Origin: Symsagittifera roscoffensis
Lineage: Eukaryota > Xenacoelomorpha > Acoela > Convolutidae
Length of the DNA: 64,000 nt
Direction of reading: 5' to 3'
Assembly: GCF_963678635.1 (NCBI RefSeq)
Contig: NC_087068.1
Span: 38,155,649-38,219,648, forward strand
Positions 1 to 9,150 of the stretch are shown here, piece by piece. The notes below the pieces were generated by a model. The model was given only the letters and a program-made list of their open reading frames with translations. It was not told where the DNA came from and did not search any database. Both the position numbers and the translations under genes were made by a program. Every line of letters starts with the position of its first letter. Within the stretch, counting starts at the first letter, position 1.

Positions 1-330
1 AGTCCGAATTTGGCTATCCAGTGTTCATATAGTGTTGTGTAAGCATAATAAGCGTTACAATGTGGTACTGGGTTAAGTGCTACATAATGTGTAAACGCGT
101 CAACAATTACCATAATGTAGGAGTTTCCTTCGGATGAGGGTGAAATTGGTCCTTTTGTATCAAATGAAATACGGTGGTTAAAGTACAAACTTTGTCCTTT
201 AAAATCTTGTTTTTGTGCTATTTGTTTTTGATTTGGATAAGGTTTATTTAGCTGACATACTATACAATCATTGCATAGTACTTTTATCCAAATTGGTGCA
301 TTTGGAAAATAAAAGTTTTTTTTGTATGAA
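1..330 (-). pseudogene. Integrase: end of zinc domain and catalytic core, shifted frame, runs off left edge
   Basis: Downstream of the homopolymer at 316-323 the integrase reading continues in a different frame from the segment before it. In that frame the CxxC half of the HHCC zinc finger (NDCIVCQLNK) is followed by the start of the catalytic core, with FDTKGP carrying the first Asp of the D,D35E triad and VIVDAFTHY after it. The remaining Asp and Glu would lie left of position 1. This integrates retroelement cDNA in the nucleus. Whether the frame change is real decay or a homopolymer sequencing error cannot be told here. Confidence 0.85.
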
Positions 331-1158
331 ATTTGAATATGTTTTCTCTGATCCAGAGTGTCCTTTAATGTTTTGTGTATGTGAAATATTAAAAGCTATA
401 AGAATCATACTTAGAGGGAGACAGGGAACTGTAGATTCATTTAATTTGTATTCTAGAAGGTCTGTGTTTTCGTTAATTGTTGTATTATTGAATTTTCGAA
501 AATATCGGAGGAGTGTTTTATTTCCTAAAATAGTTGTATCTGCCTTGACGGGTTTAGTTTTATATTTGTGCCATGATTTTAGTTGTCTAATTACTGGGTC
601 AAGATTTTGATATTGTTTCAAAGTATTAATTGTAATTTTATCTGTTGGGGGGAGAAAAATGTTTTCTATTTCTAATTTAGATAAAGGAATTGTATCAAGT
701 GGGTCATGGAGGTCAAATACTTGATTTATTGTGTATTTTGAATCGTTTGTTTGTGGTCCTGATAAATTTATTTTATCAGTTAGGTTTTCTTTTTCAATTA
801 ATGGAAAAAGGTCTTTTTTATGCGAGTGTTGTTTTACTCTTTTTTGTTGGGTGTTATTTTTTATCCATTGTGAGTATGGAATTGGTTTGAAAGTTGATGT
901 TCCAAGTAGATCAACTTCGTAGTGATTATTTTGGCAATCTAAATAGAGTGGGAAGTGTTGTAGATTGTTTATCTGTGATTGTTCAACGTCAGTTTTTACT
1001 GCATATTTGCATTCTAGTCGGGGTGATGTTTCGTTTTCTGCAAGGTAGAATTTTATATTTTTGGGTATTTCAACTGTAGTTTTACGTGTAAGTAATTCAG
1101 GTGGTGTATTTCGACTTAATGTGTCTGGTAATGCAAGATTTTTTCCTGCTGTCCAAAT
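268..1158 (-). pseudogene. RNase H tail, linker and first half of integrase zinc domain
   Basis: This stretch is open in the same frame as the RT/RNase H ORF but lies after an in-frame UAA at 1159-1161. Just after the stop the reading WTAGKNLALPDTLSR is the conserved end of the Ty3/gypsy RNase H region. A variable linker follows, then the HHCC pair ISHTQNIKGHSG near 370-350. The frame closes about 50 bases after the A-run (T-run on the plus strand) at 316-323. One point change gives the stop and one indel gives the frame loss. Confidence 0.8.
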
Positions 1159-2103
1159 TTAATGTAAGTTTGGGAATTTCATTAGAATTAGTTGAAATCT
1201 ATAAACTCGGTGATTTGGATTAGATTTTTGTGTAAAGAGAAAAATGATTGGTTTGTGGTCTGTGAAAAGAACTGTTGGATGTTTTGATCCAAGTATCAGA
1301 AATTCATATTCTGTTAGTGTATGTATTATAGCTGTACACTCTCTCATTAGAGTTGAGAGTCGTAGCTCTGCTTGAGTAAATAATCGAGAATTTGCTGATA
1401 TAAGATTCATTTTGTTTGTGCCATTGTGTGATTGTAATAATGCTGCGCCGATGCCAAAATTCGAAGCATCGCACATTGCATAGAATGGTTGATTTGGATC
1501 TGGAATTGTATTCGAAATTTGTTCAGTTAGGAGTTTTTTAATTTCTTCAAATCGTGCTTGATGTTCTGTGTTCCATTCAAAATTATTTTGTTGTCTAAGT
1601 ATATTATAAAATGGTCTTAGGTATAATTGCATTTTATAGACATATTTACTTAAAAAATTTAACATTCCAAGGAATTCTTGGATTTTCTTTTTGTTTGTTG
1701 GTGGTTGGAGTTTTTGAATAGCATCAATGCGTGATTTTAATGGGGTGATTGTTTTTCTTTCTATATTATGTCCTAAGAATTTAACTCGTGTTAAAAAGAA
1801 GTGTGATTTATCGGGGGCGGCCTTCAGATTTTCGTTCTGAAGTATTTTGTGATAGTGTTCTAAAACTTTAAACGTTTCTTCTTTTGTCTGCGATTGCATA
1901 AAAACATCGTCTAAATAGGTGATTGCGTTTTTCTTGAGTATTAGTGGTCTAAAAATTTTGCTCCTAAAAGCTGAAAATGCTGCTGGTCCTATGGATATTC
2001 CATAGAATAGGCGGTTGATATCATACTGTTGGTTTCCAATGACAAATTGTGTTAAACGTCGCGATTTTTCATCTAATGGCATTTGATTATATGCACTGTT
2101 CAT
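1159..2103 (-). pseudogene. Reverse transcriptase (N-terminally deleted) and RNase H
   Basis: The 314-residue frame begins at RT motif A (DMNSAYNQMPL, with the Asp codon just before the first Met). It continues through FYGISIGPAAF and the catalytic YLDD at residues 63-66, then thumb motifs (KFLGH, LGMLNFLSKY), then RNase H with CDASNFGIGAALLQ near residue 210. The RT fingers region, normally about 100 residues containing a KDG...VVDYRKLN-type block, is absent here and from the upstream frame. An internal deletion is therefore more likely than a simple frameshift. The frame equals the Gag frame and differs from the protease frame by one base; the two overlap at 2087-2103. Confidence 0.9.
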
Positions 2104-3010
2104 ATCTGCGGTTGTAAAGTATTGTAGATTGACAAATATCTAATAATTGGAGTATATTATTTACGCGGTATGCTTTTTCATGTATTGGTGATATCGTAGC
2201 GTTGGTTTCGCAATAGCCTAAAAGTCCTAAAGGTAATGTTACTTGATAGGGTGTATTGTTGTATACATGTAGAGAAATAATATCTGAATTCGAGTTTTTC
2301 AAATATTTTATGGATGAAATTGTGATTTTGAAAAACTTATGGATAGGTTTGAATTCAAAATCTGACATATAGAGTTGTTGTTTGTTTTGTTTTTTATCAT
2401 ATTGGTGAACTTGTTTTATTGAAAAATTATATATGTTTCCTGATAGTGGTTTCATGTGTTTTCTTTGTTGATTATATATCGGATAAAATTTTGAAAAGAA
2501 TACTGGTTGTTTATTTAATCTTTGAAAAAATGTTAGGGATGTGTCTTTTGTTTTTGTGTATTTATCTTTGATTAGTATTTTACTATTCAAAATGTTGATT
2601 GTTGGTATATATTTAGAGATAAATGGTATTCCAATGATATTGTGTTTAATATCAGTGATATGGAATATTTGTTTAAATGGTTTATTTAAAATTTTATTTT
2701 GTTCTACTGTTCTTGTGGGGAGAAGAAATAATTGAATTTTTCCATAGTTTACTAATGTTGATCCTTGTGCTGTTGCTAGTTTACTGGATGTTTCAAGGGG
2801 CGTTAGCTTTGGGTGTAGTGATTTTATCTCATTCCATGTGGGAATGTTTATTATGTTTGATTCTGCTCCTGAATCAATTAAAAAATCAATTTCAAGATCT
2901 GGTGGTTGAAATTCTTTGCTTCTTGGACTTTCTAAAAGAAATGGTATTGTCCAAATTTTTTCTTTGGGTTGTTCTTTTTGTATATTTTGATAGATGTGAT
3001 TTGTATTCAA
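2087..3010 (-). CDS. Retrotransposon aspartic protease and pre-RT region
   Basis: The 307-residue frame carries the retropepsin active site LIDSGAESNIIN at about residues 44-55. A beta-strand region follows, with GIPFISKY as the likely flap-distal element, and then a lysine- and tyrosine-rich linker. It processes Gag-Pol in the family. It starts four bases inside the end of gag, in the -1 frame, beginning with a TTG codon rather than ATG. Expression is therefore likely by -1 frameshifting or as a fusion. I see no clean X-XXY-YYZ slippery heptamer at the overlap. The last 15 or so residues are out-of-frame reading of RT sequence beyond the deletion junction. Confidence 0.85.
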   Translation of the reverse strand: MNTNHIYQNIQKEQPKEKIWTIPFLLESPRSKEFQPPDLEIDFLIDSGAESNIINIPTWNEIKSLHPKLTPLETSSKLATAQGSTLVNYGKIQLFLLPTRTVEQNKILNKPFKQIFHITDIKHNIIGIPFISKYIPTINILNSKILIKDKYTKTKDTSLTFFQRLNKQPVFFSKFYPIYNQQRKHMKPLSGNIYNFSIKQVHQYDKKQNKQQLYMSDFEFKPIHKFFKITISSIKYLKNSNSDIISLHVYNNTPYQVTLPLGLLGYCETNATISPIHEKAYRVNNILQLLDICQSTILYNRRYEQCI

Positions 3011-6000
3011 GCATTTTGTTTTATTATTTTCATTGGATTGATTTGTAGTGTTAATTTCGTTAGTAACACGAAATGGATGGATTCAATGGATGGGCGTTGT
3101 GTAGAATGGATGGGTTCAATATAATAATTGTGAAGGAGTTCTAATTGATTTTCGTATATATGTGATGAAAAAGGTTGTTCATATATAATAGGTTCGTAGT
3201 CATTTTCGATTGCTATCATATTTATGGAGGTAGTGTTTTCTGTATCACTTTCTGAATCTGATGATTCACAGTTTATTTGATTTAGTTGTAGTTCGTTATT
3301 TCCTGTGTCATCAATACCTGGGGGATCTGATGTTGTTTCTGGGTTTGATTGTACTTGATTAATATTTCTTTGATGTTTAGGAATACTACTTCTGTGGCGA
3401 TTGTTAGAATTATTATAATGGTTATTATTCCTGTGTGGTGATTGGGAATAATTTCTATAACGATTATTATAACTTGAATGTCGATTTTGTGAATTATTTC
3501 GTGATCTGTTTTGATAATTATTGTTTGGTCTGTTATAGTTTGATCTATTATATGAGTTATTCCTTGATCGATTGTTCGGGTAATTCTGGTTTCGGTTGTT
3601 TGAATAACTTCTATTCCGATTATTGGAGTAGTTTCTATTTCTATTGTATGATGAGTTTCGTGATTGATTGTTTGGATAGTAATTATTTCTTGATTGGGAA
3701 TTAGATCTAGAAACAAATTGTGTTGTATTTGAATTTGATCTGGAGTAGTTATTTCGACTATTTGGTCTATTGTAATGATTTTGTGACGAATTTTGTGTAT
3801 TTCTTCGTTCTGGTGATCTTCCTCTATAACTTGAGTTATATGGTGATTGATTTCTCGTGTAGTTGGTATTATTCGGTAGTGGTTTTCCTGAACTGTTGTT
3901 GCTGTATACATTTTTGTTCGGTAGATTTTGATCTTTCTTCATGTATTGATAGAATGATTTATTCGGTTCTTTATATTTTTGAGGTTTGTTTTGATTGTCC
4001 TGTTGTTTTTGTCTACATTCGGAAATACTATGTCCGTATCGTCGGCAATAATTACACCATTTTTTGAAAGATGGTTTGCCTTTAAAGTTTGGGTGTTTTT
4101 CATAAATATTGAGTATTTCAGTGATTTTTTCAACGAGGTATGTATCTGAATCCTGTATATTATTGATATTTGTGGTATTTGTTTCAATTCGATTAACATA
4201 TTGTAATTTCCGATTTTCTGTTTCTTCAAGTTTCATTGTGATTTCCGCTTGCTCTAGCTTGTCTACTAGTTTTCGAAAATCTAAATCGGGCTCTCGAATT
4301 GAGGAGGGATGGGATGCTCTCTTTTTTATTGCTATTTTCCTTAATTGAGGTGTTAAGGTCATCATTAAGATTTCTGTGATTTTTGTGTTTTTATAATCGT
4401 GTGTATTTAATGAATATGCTTTTCGAACTAGTGTTTCGATACGTACTGCTAATTGTTTGATGGTTTCATTTGGTAATCTGCGAATTTCATTACATAAAAC
4501 TCTTTGTTGTTGTTTATTTCTTTCGGAGTCAAACATTTTTGAAAATTCTTGTGTAAATCTCTTCCAATTTGATTTTATTTCTATAGGCAATACTGAAAAC
4601 CATTTTTGGGCTGCGCCGTCTAGGGTTGTCTGTATCAACGCTGTGCGTCGATGTATCCAGTTTTGATGTAGTGGCGTATTAATTGGTTCAGGTCCTATAT
4701 TTAAAATTAAATTTGCTGTTACTGCATTTAAATAATCTTCTACAGAATATTCAGGGTCTGTTCCTGTGAATACCATTAATGGTTTGTTTGATGTTATTGA
4801 TGATCCACCCATAAGGTATGGATTCATTGTCATTTGTAATGATTCTGCTGCATTTGGCATTTGTGAAAAATCAGAAAGTTGATTTTTTGTTATTTCGTGT
4901 TGTTGAAGATAATATGGAAGTGGTATTTCATTTTGCATTTGTGTTGGTTGATATGAGTGTGTAATCATTGGGTTTTGTGGCTGAATTGGTTGAAAAGATT
5001 GTGTATTAATTGGGTTTTGCATTTGTATTGGTTGTTGATTTTGTGTATCTATCTGGTGTGGAGAAAAATTTCTATGATGTGTATATGGTTTCTGCATTCC
5101 TTGTCCGCGATATTCTTGGGTATATGGTGCAAATATATCTGGTTGTAAATGATCATCATCAGAGGATAGGTAATCCGTTTGATGAGGTGCTTGTTTTTTA
5201 TTTTTATTTTGTTGAAAGAATGGGTAATTTTCACTATGATCCTGTGGAGGATGTGGATTAGCTTGAAAATTTACTGAATTGGTTGTTGCCATTGGATTAT
5301 TCCAATATCGAGATCTGATTTGATTATTATGATTATTTCGTGGAGGATAGTTTGTTTTTGATGAATGTGTATAATTATAATTATGTTCCGCAAAATTGTT
5401 TCTTGTGAATGTTCTGCGTGTTTTTGACAGTATTGTCATGGGTCTATATGTTTGGTAATCCATTTGTGAATATTTTGGAGCAACCGAAGGTTTAACGGTT
5501 AATTGTAAGGTTACCTGTGCTAGCGAAGTGTTTGTATTTCTCTTTGTTGTTAAATTTGGACGTATTGGTGAAATACTTTGTTGTGTAGTTGTTGTTGTTT
5601 GGACAATTTCTTCATTTATGAAGTGTGATGGTGTCTGAATATCTTGTTGAGTGAGATTTCTAGTTCCATTAAGGTTTTCATTGTGTATGACGGTCGAATT
5701 TAAACTGTTATTTCGAGTATCAGGTAAAAATGTATTGTAGTTTAATGGTGTTGCGTCAATGGTTAATGGTACTACTCTTACATAATCTCTTATATAAGAT
5801 ATTGTACTTATTGCTTGGCTTGCAATTGATTGTGGGATATTTATAAATGCATAATGAGACCATTCGGGGTCCCAAACGTAGTCTGACTGTTCTGTGATGG
5901 CGGTATCATCGTTTGAATTTTGAGGTCTAAAATTTTTTCTTGCTTGTGAAATTAAATCTATATTATGTGTGAAATAATCTATTATAAACCATGCCAAAAT

Positions 6001-6588
6001 TTTTTGTACGTCATGTTTTGTATGTTGTGAAACATCATCTTTGGTGAAATTTTCTTTAATTATATGTAGAAAAGTTGAAAATAGCGTGATTTCATGTCGT
6101 ACTTTTATATGTTTGGATGTCTCTGTCGGTGAGACATTTGAGATTGGGATTTCGTTTTCTAATATTGAGATATAACTATATATTATTGCAAAAACTTCAT
6201 TAGTAAATATGGAGTTTGCTCTTTGTGAGTTATGATATTGTATGCTTTTTATATATTCTGAGAATACTTTTGAAAATTCTAAATCAAGGTCGTCTGTTTG
6301 AATTACATATTTGCGGTGATTCGGGTTTGGTGAGGTGAATTCTATGGTGTAGATTCCGTAGTGTTGCGTCAAATTACATATATCTTTCAGATAGTGATCA
6401 ATAATTTGTCTTTTGATCTTTACATCGGGGAACTCTGCTTTACATGGGCTGATTCCGGGTTCAAATAAATTTAGTAGTAAATTCTTGCAAAGTATATGCT
6501 GTCCTCTATCAGTGGGTGCATCTACGAGGAAGGGGAAGATATCGTCATCATCTGGACTATCTTCACTTGGAGTGTGTGTTTGGCTCAT
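3007..6588 (-). CDS. Gag polyprotein, 1193 aa, one CCHC zinc knuckle
   Basis: This is the capsid and nucleocapsid precursor of the minus-strand Ty3/gypsy element. Residues 1-300 are an acidic-start N-terminal region. Residues about 300-600 are low-complexity and Gln/Pro/Asn-rich. Residues about 600-785 match the retrotransposon gag core (LDGAAQKWF, FDSERNKQQQRV, LVDKLEQAE). A CCHC knuckle sits at C845-x2-C848-x4-H853-x4-C858. It is followed by about 200 residues very rich in Asn, Ser, Arg and Tyr, likely RNA-binding. The frame is uninterrupted, unlike pol. At 1193 aa it is unusually long for a Ty3/gypsy Gag. Antisense frames at 3435-4067 are shadows. Confidence 0.92.
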   Translation of the reverse strand: MSQTHTPSEDSPDDDDIFPFLVDAPTDRGQHILCKNLLLNLFEPGISPCKAEFPDVKIKRQIIDHYLKDICNLTQHYGIYTIEFTSPNPNHRKYVIQTDDLDLEFSKVFSEYIKSIQYHNSQRANSIFTNEVFAIIYSYISILENEIPISNVSPTETSKHIKVRHEITLFSTFLHIIKENFTKDDVSQHTKHDVQKILAWFIIDYFTHNIDLISQARKNFRPQNSNDDTAITEQSDYVWDPEWSHYAFINIPQSIASQAISTISYIRDYVRVVPLTIDATPLNYNTFLPDTRNNSLNSTVIHNENLNGTRNLTQQDIQTPSHFINEEIVQTTTTTQQSISPIRPNLTTKRNTNTSLAQVTLQLTVKPSVAPKYSQMDYQTYRPMTILSKTRRTFTRNNFAEHNYNYTHSSKTNYPPRNNHNNQIRSRYWNNPMATTNSVNFQANPHPPQDHSENYPFFQQNKNKKQAPHQTDYLSSDDDHLQPDIFAPYTQEYRGQGMQKPYTHHRNFSPHQIDTQNQQPIQMQNPINTQSFQPIQPQNPMITHSYQPTQMQNEIPLPYYLQQHEITKNQLSDFSQMPNAAESLQMTMNPYLMGGSSITSNKPLMVFTGTDPEYSVEDYLNAVTANLILNIGPEPINTPLHQNWIHRRTALIQTTLDGAAQKWFSVLPIEIKSNWKRFTQEFSKMFDSERNKQQQRVLCNEIRRLPNETIKQLAVRIETLVRKAYSLNTHDYKNTKITEILMMTLTPQLRKIAIKKRASHPSSIREPDLDFRKLVDKLEQAEITMKLEETENRKLQYVNRIETNTTNINNIQDSDTYLVEKITEILNIYEKHPNFKGKPSFKKWCNYCRRYGHSISECRQKQQDNQNKPQKYKEPNKSFYQYMKKDQNLPNKNVYSNNSSGKPLPNNTNYTRNQSPYNSSYRGRSPERRNTQNSSQNHYNRPNSRNNYSRSNSNTTQFVSRSNSQSRNNYYPNNQSRNSSYNRNRNYSNNRNRSYSNNRNQNYPNNRSRNNSYNRSNYNRPNNNYQNRSRNNSQNRHSSYNNRYRNYSQSPHRNNNHYNNSNNRHRSSIPKHQRNINQVQSNPETTSDPPGIDDTGNNELQLNQINCESSDSESDTENTTSINMIAIENDYEPIIYEQPFSSHIYENQLELLHNYYIEPIHSTQRPSIESIHFVLLTKLTLQINPMKIIKQNA

Positions 6589-7030
6589 TTTTTCGTTTAA
6601 TGACTGTTAATAGGTAATTATCGATGTGTCTAATTGGTTGATTCCAGTTGTATAAATGTACTGGTTTGTGTTTATATTGCTTTTTTATTCGTCTTTTTCC
6701 TCTTTTTGATGAATTTGAAGTTGTTTCTGAGTCGGAAAAATATAATTGATCGTGAATGGGGCAATTTTTATCAATAGATTCTTTTAATTTATAAAGTTCG
6801 TCTAAATTGCTGGCTTCTGATTCTGAAAATGCGTTTCTATTTTTGGAAAATCTTTTTCGTGTTATTTGTCTTTGTTTAGTTTTTATTTTTCTTTTTAGTG
6901 TTTGTCGTTTTGTTCTAATATATCCAACTGTTTGTGTGTGAGGTGTGATTACAAGGTCGTATTTTTTGTTTTCTATTTCACAGTTGTGCAAAACGATTGT
7001 TTGTTTGTTTCCTAGATTTTGAAATGACAT
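6563..7030 (-). CDS. Small basic ORF upstream of and overlapping gag (ORF0-like)
   Basis: A 155-residue frame precedes gag and overlaps its start by 26 nt. It is Lys/Arg-rich with several dibasic clusters (KRKIKTKQRQ, KRGKRRIKKQ) and Ser/Glu patches. No family domain is recognisable. The basic clusters could act as nuclear or RNA-binding signals, which is inference. It is in the frame that would need a +1 shift to enter gag. The gag ATG lies inside an A-rich context (AAAAAATGAG), so gag could be reached by leaky scanning, reinitiation or frameshift. It may be a separate protein or the N-terminal part of Gag. Confidence 0.6.
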   Translation of the reverse strand: MSFQNLGNKQTIVLHNCEIENKKYDLVITPHTQTVGYIRTKRQTLKRKIKTKQRQITRKRFSKNRNAFSESEASNLDELYKLKESIDKNCPIHDQLYFSDSETTSNSSKRGKRRIKKQYKHKPVHLYNWNQPIRHIDNYLLTVIKRKNEPNTHSK

Positions 7031-8266
7031 AAGGTTTAGGATGACGGATGCAAAAAGTTGTTAGATGATTTCTATTTTCTTAAATTGTTAGTCCTTACGA
7101 TTTTTTGGTTAGCTTAACCTGGGTCTATTTGTTCAGGGTTGGAGAGAAAAGTATATCGATTCCGAAGAATGATTTTTACTTTCTCGTGGCTAGTATAAGC
7201 TAAGGTGTTAACTTACTTAATCTTACTTAGGGGTAGTGATTGTGTTCAAGGGTTGGAGAATAGTAAATCGATCCACAAGGTTCAGGTATAATTAGAACGC
7301 GAGTAGTTCGTTAGATACTATTTTAAACTTACTAAGTCTACGATTTATCCTGGGTCTTGATAAGAGGAGGGTTCAAGTGAAGGATGAATAACCGAAGTTT
7401 TTCACCGTTTATCTTAATTTGAATGGTTAGTTTTGTTGAAAAATTTCTATTAGTCTTGGGTTTTTTGAAAGGGTTGGATAGTGAATCGACGTTTGAGGTC
7501 GTTAGACACTAGCTAAGTGGGTGGGGGAGAACAAAATTGTTCTTTTTGATCCAAGGATAGGCCTTGATGATCAAGTTTAAATTTTAACTGAATAGAAAAT
7601 GAATTAAGATCCAAGGATAAGCCTTGATGATCTGATTTGAAAATTAAGTGAATTTAAGTTTAAAATGGTTTAAATTTGTTTAAGGAAAAGATTTAGTGTT
7701 TTAATGATATTAGTGAGTTTATGATTGCTGTTATGTTTTAGGTGATGAAGCTGGGAAAATTGGATAATTTATGATTACTAACAGTTTATTGTCATGCTAC
7801 TAATTTTTGTTTTGATTTTCAATAAATATTTTCCAAATATGTTTTATAGAATACTGCAGAATTTTAGGAGAACGATCTGAGATCTTTTTATCAATCGTTA
7901 TTGTATATTAATATTTTGTTTAGCGCCTGAAATGATCATGAAGATTGACTTCAAGATTTAAGTTTGCAAATGAAAATCTAAATTCATTGTTAATAAGATT
8001 CTAAATATAAAAGTTTGTATTGGCTTTTGCCGTACTATCATATAACTATTTGGTAAGTTTCTACTTTGTCGTATGTCGTCTCTGGTTCGAGGTCTTCTTC
8101 CAATTCCGGGTAGTTCTCTTATCGTTCGGAATATTGGCTTTGATCTATTGAGTCGTCGAGACATTTCGATTAAATTATCGTCGTGTAACATTTTAAAAAT
8201 GTTTTGTCTAATTTCTAATCTATTTTAGGTTAATTCTAAGCTATTAAGGTCTTGTTCGAGACTTAT
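7031..8266 (-). other. Long untranslated leader of the Ty3/gypsy element
   Basis: About 1.2 kb lies between the candidate primer site and the first ORF. It has no convincing coding frame; a 77-codon frame at 7958-8191 shows no family features. Near 7134, 7240 and 7470 a GGGTTGGA core recurs, followed by a short spacer and ATCGA. Such long structured leaders may carry packaging or internal initiation signals, but I cannot show this. Confidence 0.45.
7549..7667 (-). repeat. Two-copy tandem repeat, 60-bp period, in the leader
   Basis: The block starting GATCCAAGGATA.GCCTTGATGATC occurs at 7549 and again at 7609. Each copy is followed by an AT-rich tail, and the copies diverge toward their ends. 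Confidence 0.8.
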
Positions 8267-8276
8267 GGTCGCACCA
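8267..8276 (-). promoter_or_regulatory. Candidate tRNA primer binding site
   Basis: On the minus strand TGGTGCGACC begins two bases after a CA dinucleotide that would close the LTR. This is the usual PBS arrangement (TGG complementary to tRNA CCA). The plus-strand sequence reads like a tRNA 3' end, with TTCGAGA 10-17 bases before GGTCGCACCA. The tRNA species is not identified. Confidence 0.45.
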
Positions 8277-8278
8277 TA

Positions 8279-8578
8279 TGAGTTAGAACCGAGGTGGTTA
8301 ACTCATAGAGTAATTTCGGATAGGGTACACCGTCTGCTCGTCACGCTATCTTATTTTCGGCCGGATAGATTCGTGCAACTTCTTAGTCTAATACCGATCC
8401 TAATCTTACTCTTATACTATCTAGTCTCGGGGTGTTTAACTAGTCTCTGCTAGGCTCAATAGATCTAGGGTATACTGGTTTATTGCGGCTGCTGAAGTCT
8501 TCTTGGAGAGTCAACTAATTTCTAAGTTAAATTCAAATCTCTCTGGTGCTGAAATTACAAGTAATTCCAGCACTTACA
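8279..8578 (-). repeat. Candidate 5' LTR, about 300 bp
   Basis: Bounded on the minus strand by TGTAAG at 8578 and ACTCA at 8279, next to the primer site. It holds a hairpin (8546-8573, 13-bp imperfect arms around GTGCTG/CAGCAC) just inside the 5' end, an AATAAA and a TATAAGA, though not in the canonical order. The partner LTR is outside the window, so the left boundary is a guess from TG..CA ends only. Confidence 0.4.
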
Positions 8579-9150
8579 AATAAGTGGGTTGTTAGTTAGA
8601 TGGATCATGATTAGTTAATATTAAATACTTTACAGTGGTAAAATATCTAATTTATCCAATCATAAAATGTAGTTTAGATCAGGTTCCAACGGCGATAACT
8701 AAAAAATCCATGATAACTGTTTCTCCACAGATGACTCCAACAAACGAAACTCACTGCTGCTCGAAGTGCATATGGTGAAGATGAGATTTCAAAAATGATT
8801 TCTACAGAAATTACGGCGTCTGGGTATACGTCTAGCGAAAAGCCTGAATTGGAAATCCTGACTCGGAAAACAACTTCTCCGACACGTCAAACAAAGAGAT
8901 CAACAGTTTCCAACGAAGATTTTTTTCAAAAAAAGCGCATTAAAAAGTTCCTAAAACTGTAGCCACAGATTCCACTCCTAAAATTATGAACGAATCACCA
9001 ATAACAGAGCTAGTGTCTTCGAAAAGGTTAGCCTTAAATTATCTGCTGTGAGATTAACTGCCTTCGAAATTCAATCACCGAAATATACAACTTCACAAAG
9101 TCATCTTGAGTTTGTTTTTACTGGTGAGCCTGCGTCAACTATAGCAGCAA

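Larger units (their letters stand above)
1..8578 (-). mobile_element. Ty3/gypsy LTR retrotransposon, 3' part outside window, decayed
   Basis: Reading on the minus strand the order is candidate LTR (8578-8279), primer site, leader, small basic ORF, Gag with one CCHC knuckle, aspartic protease, RT with YLDD, RNase H, HHCC zinc domain and integrase core. PR-RT-RH-IN is the diagnostic Ty3/gypsy order. The copy is not functional as read. RT lacks its N-terminal part and has a frame change near 2100. There is an in-frame UAA at 1159-1161 after RNase H. Integrase changes frame at an eight-base homopolymer at 316-323. The 3' LTR lies beyond the left edge, so LTR identity and target duplication cannot be examined. 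Confidence 0.93.

Noticed and set aside
8241-8276. tRNA gene on the plus strand ending GGTCGCACCA
   Set aside because: Genomic CCA is not expected in animal tRNA genes, and the T-stem does not pair; a primer binding site on the other strand explains it better.
7958-8453. Short frames in the LTR/leader region (77 and 62 codons)
   Set aside because: No recognisable features, and they lie across proposed LTR and leader sequence.
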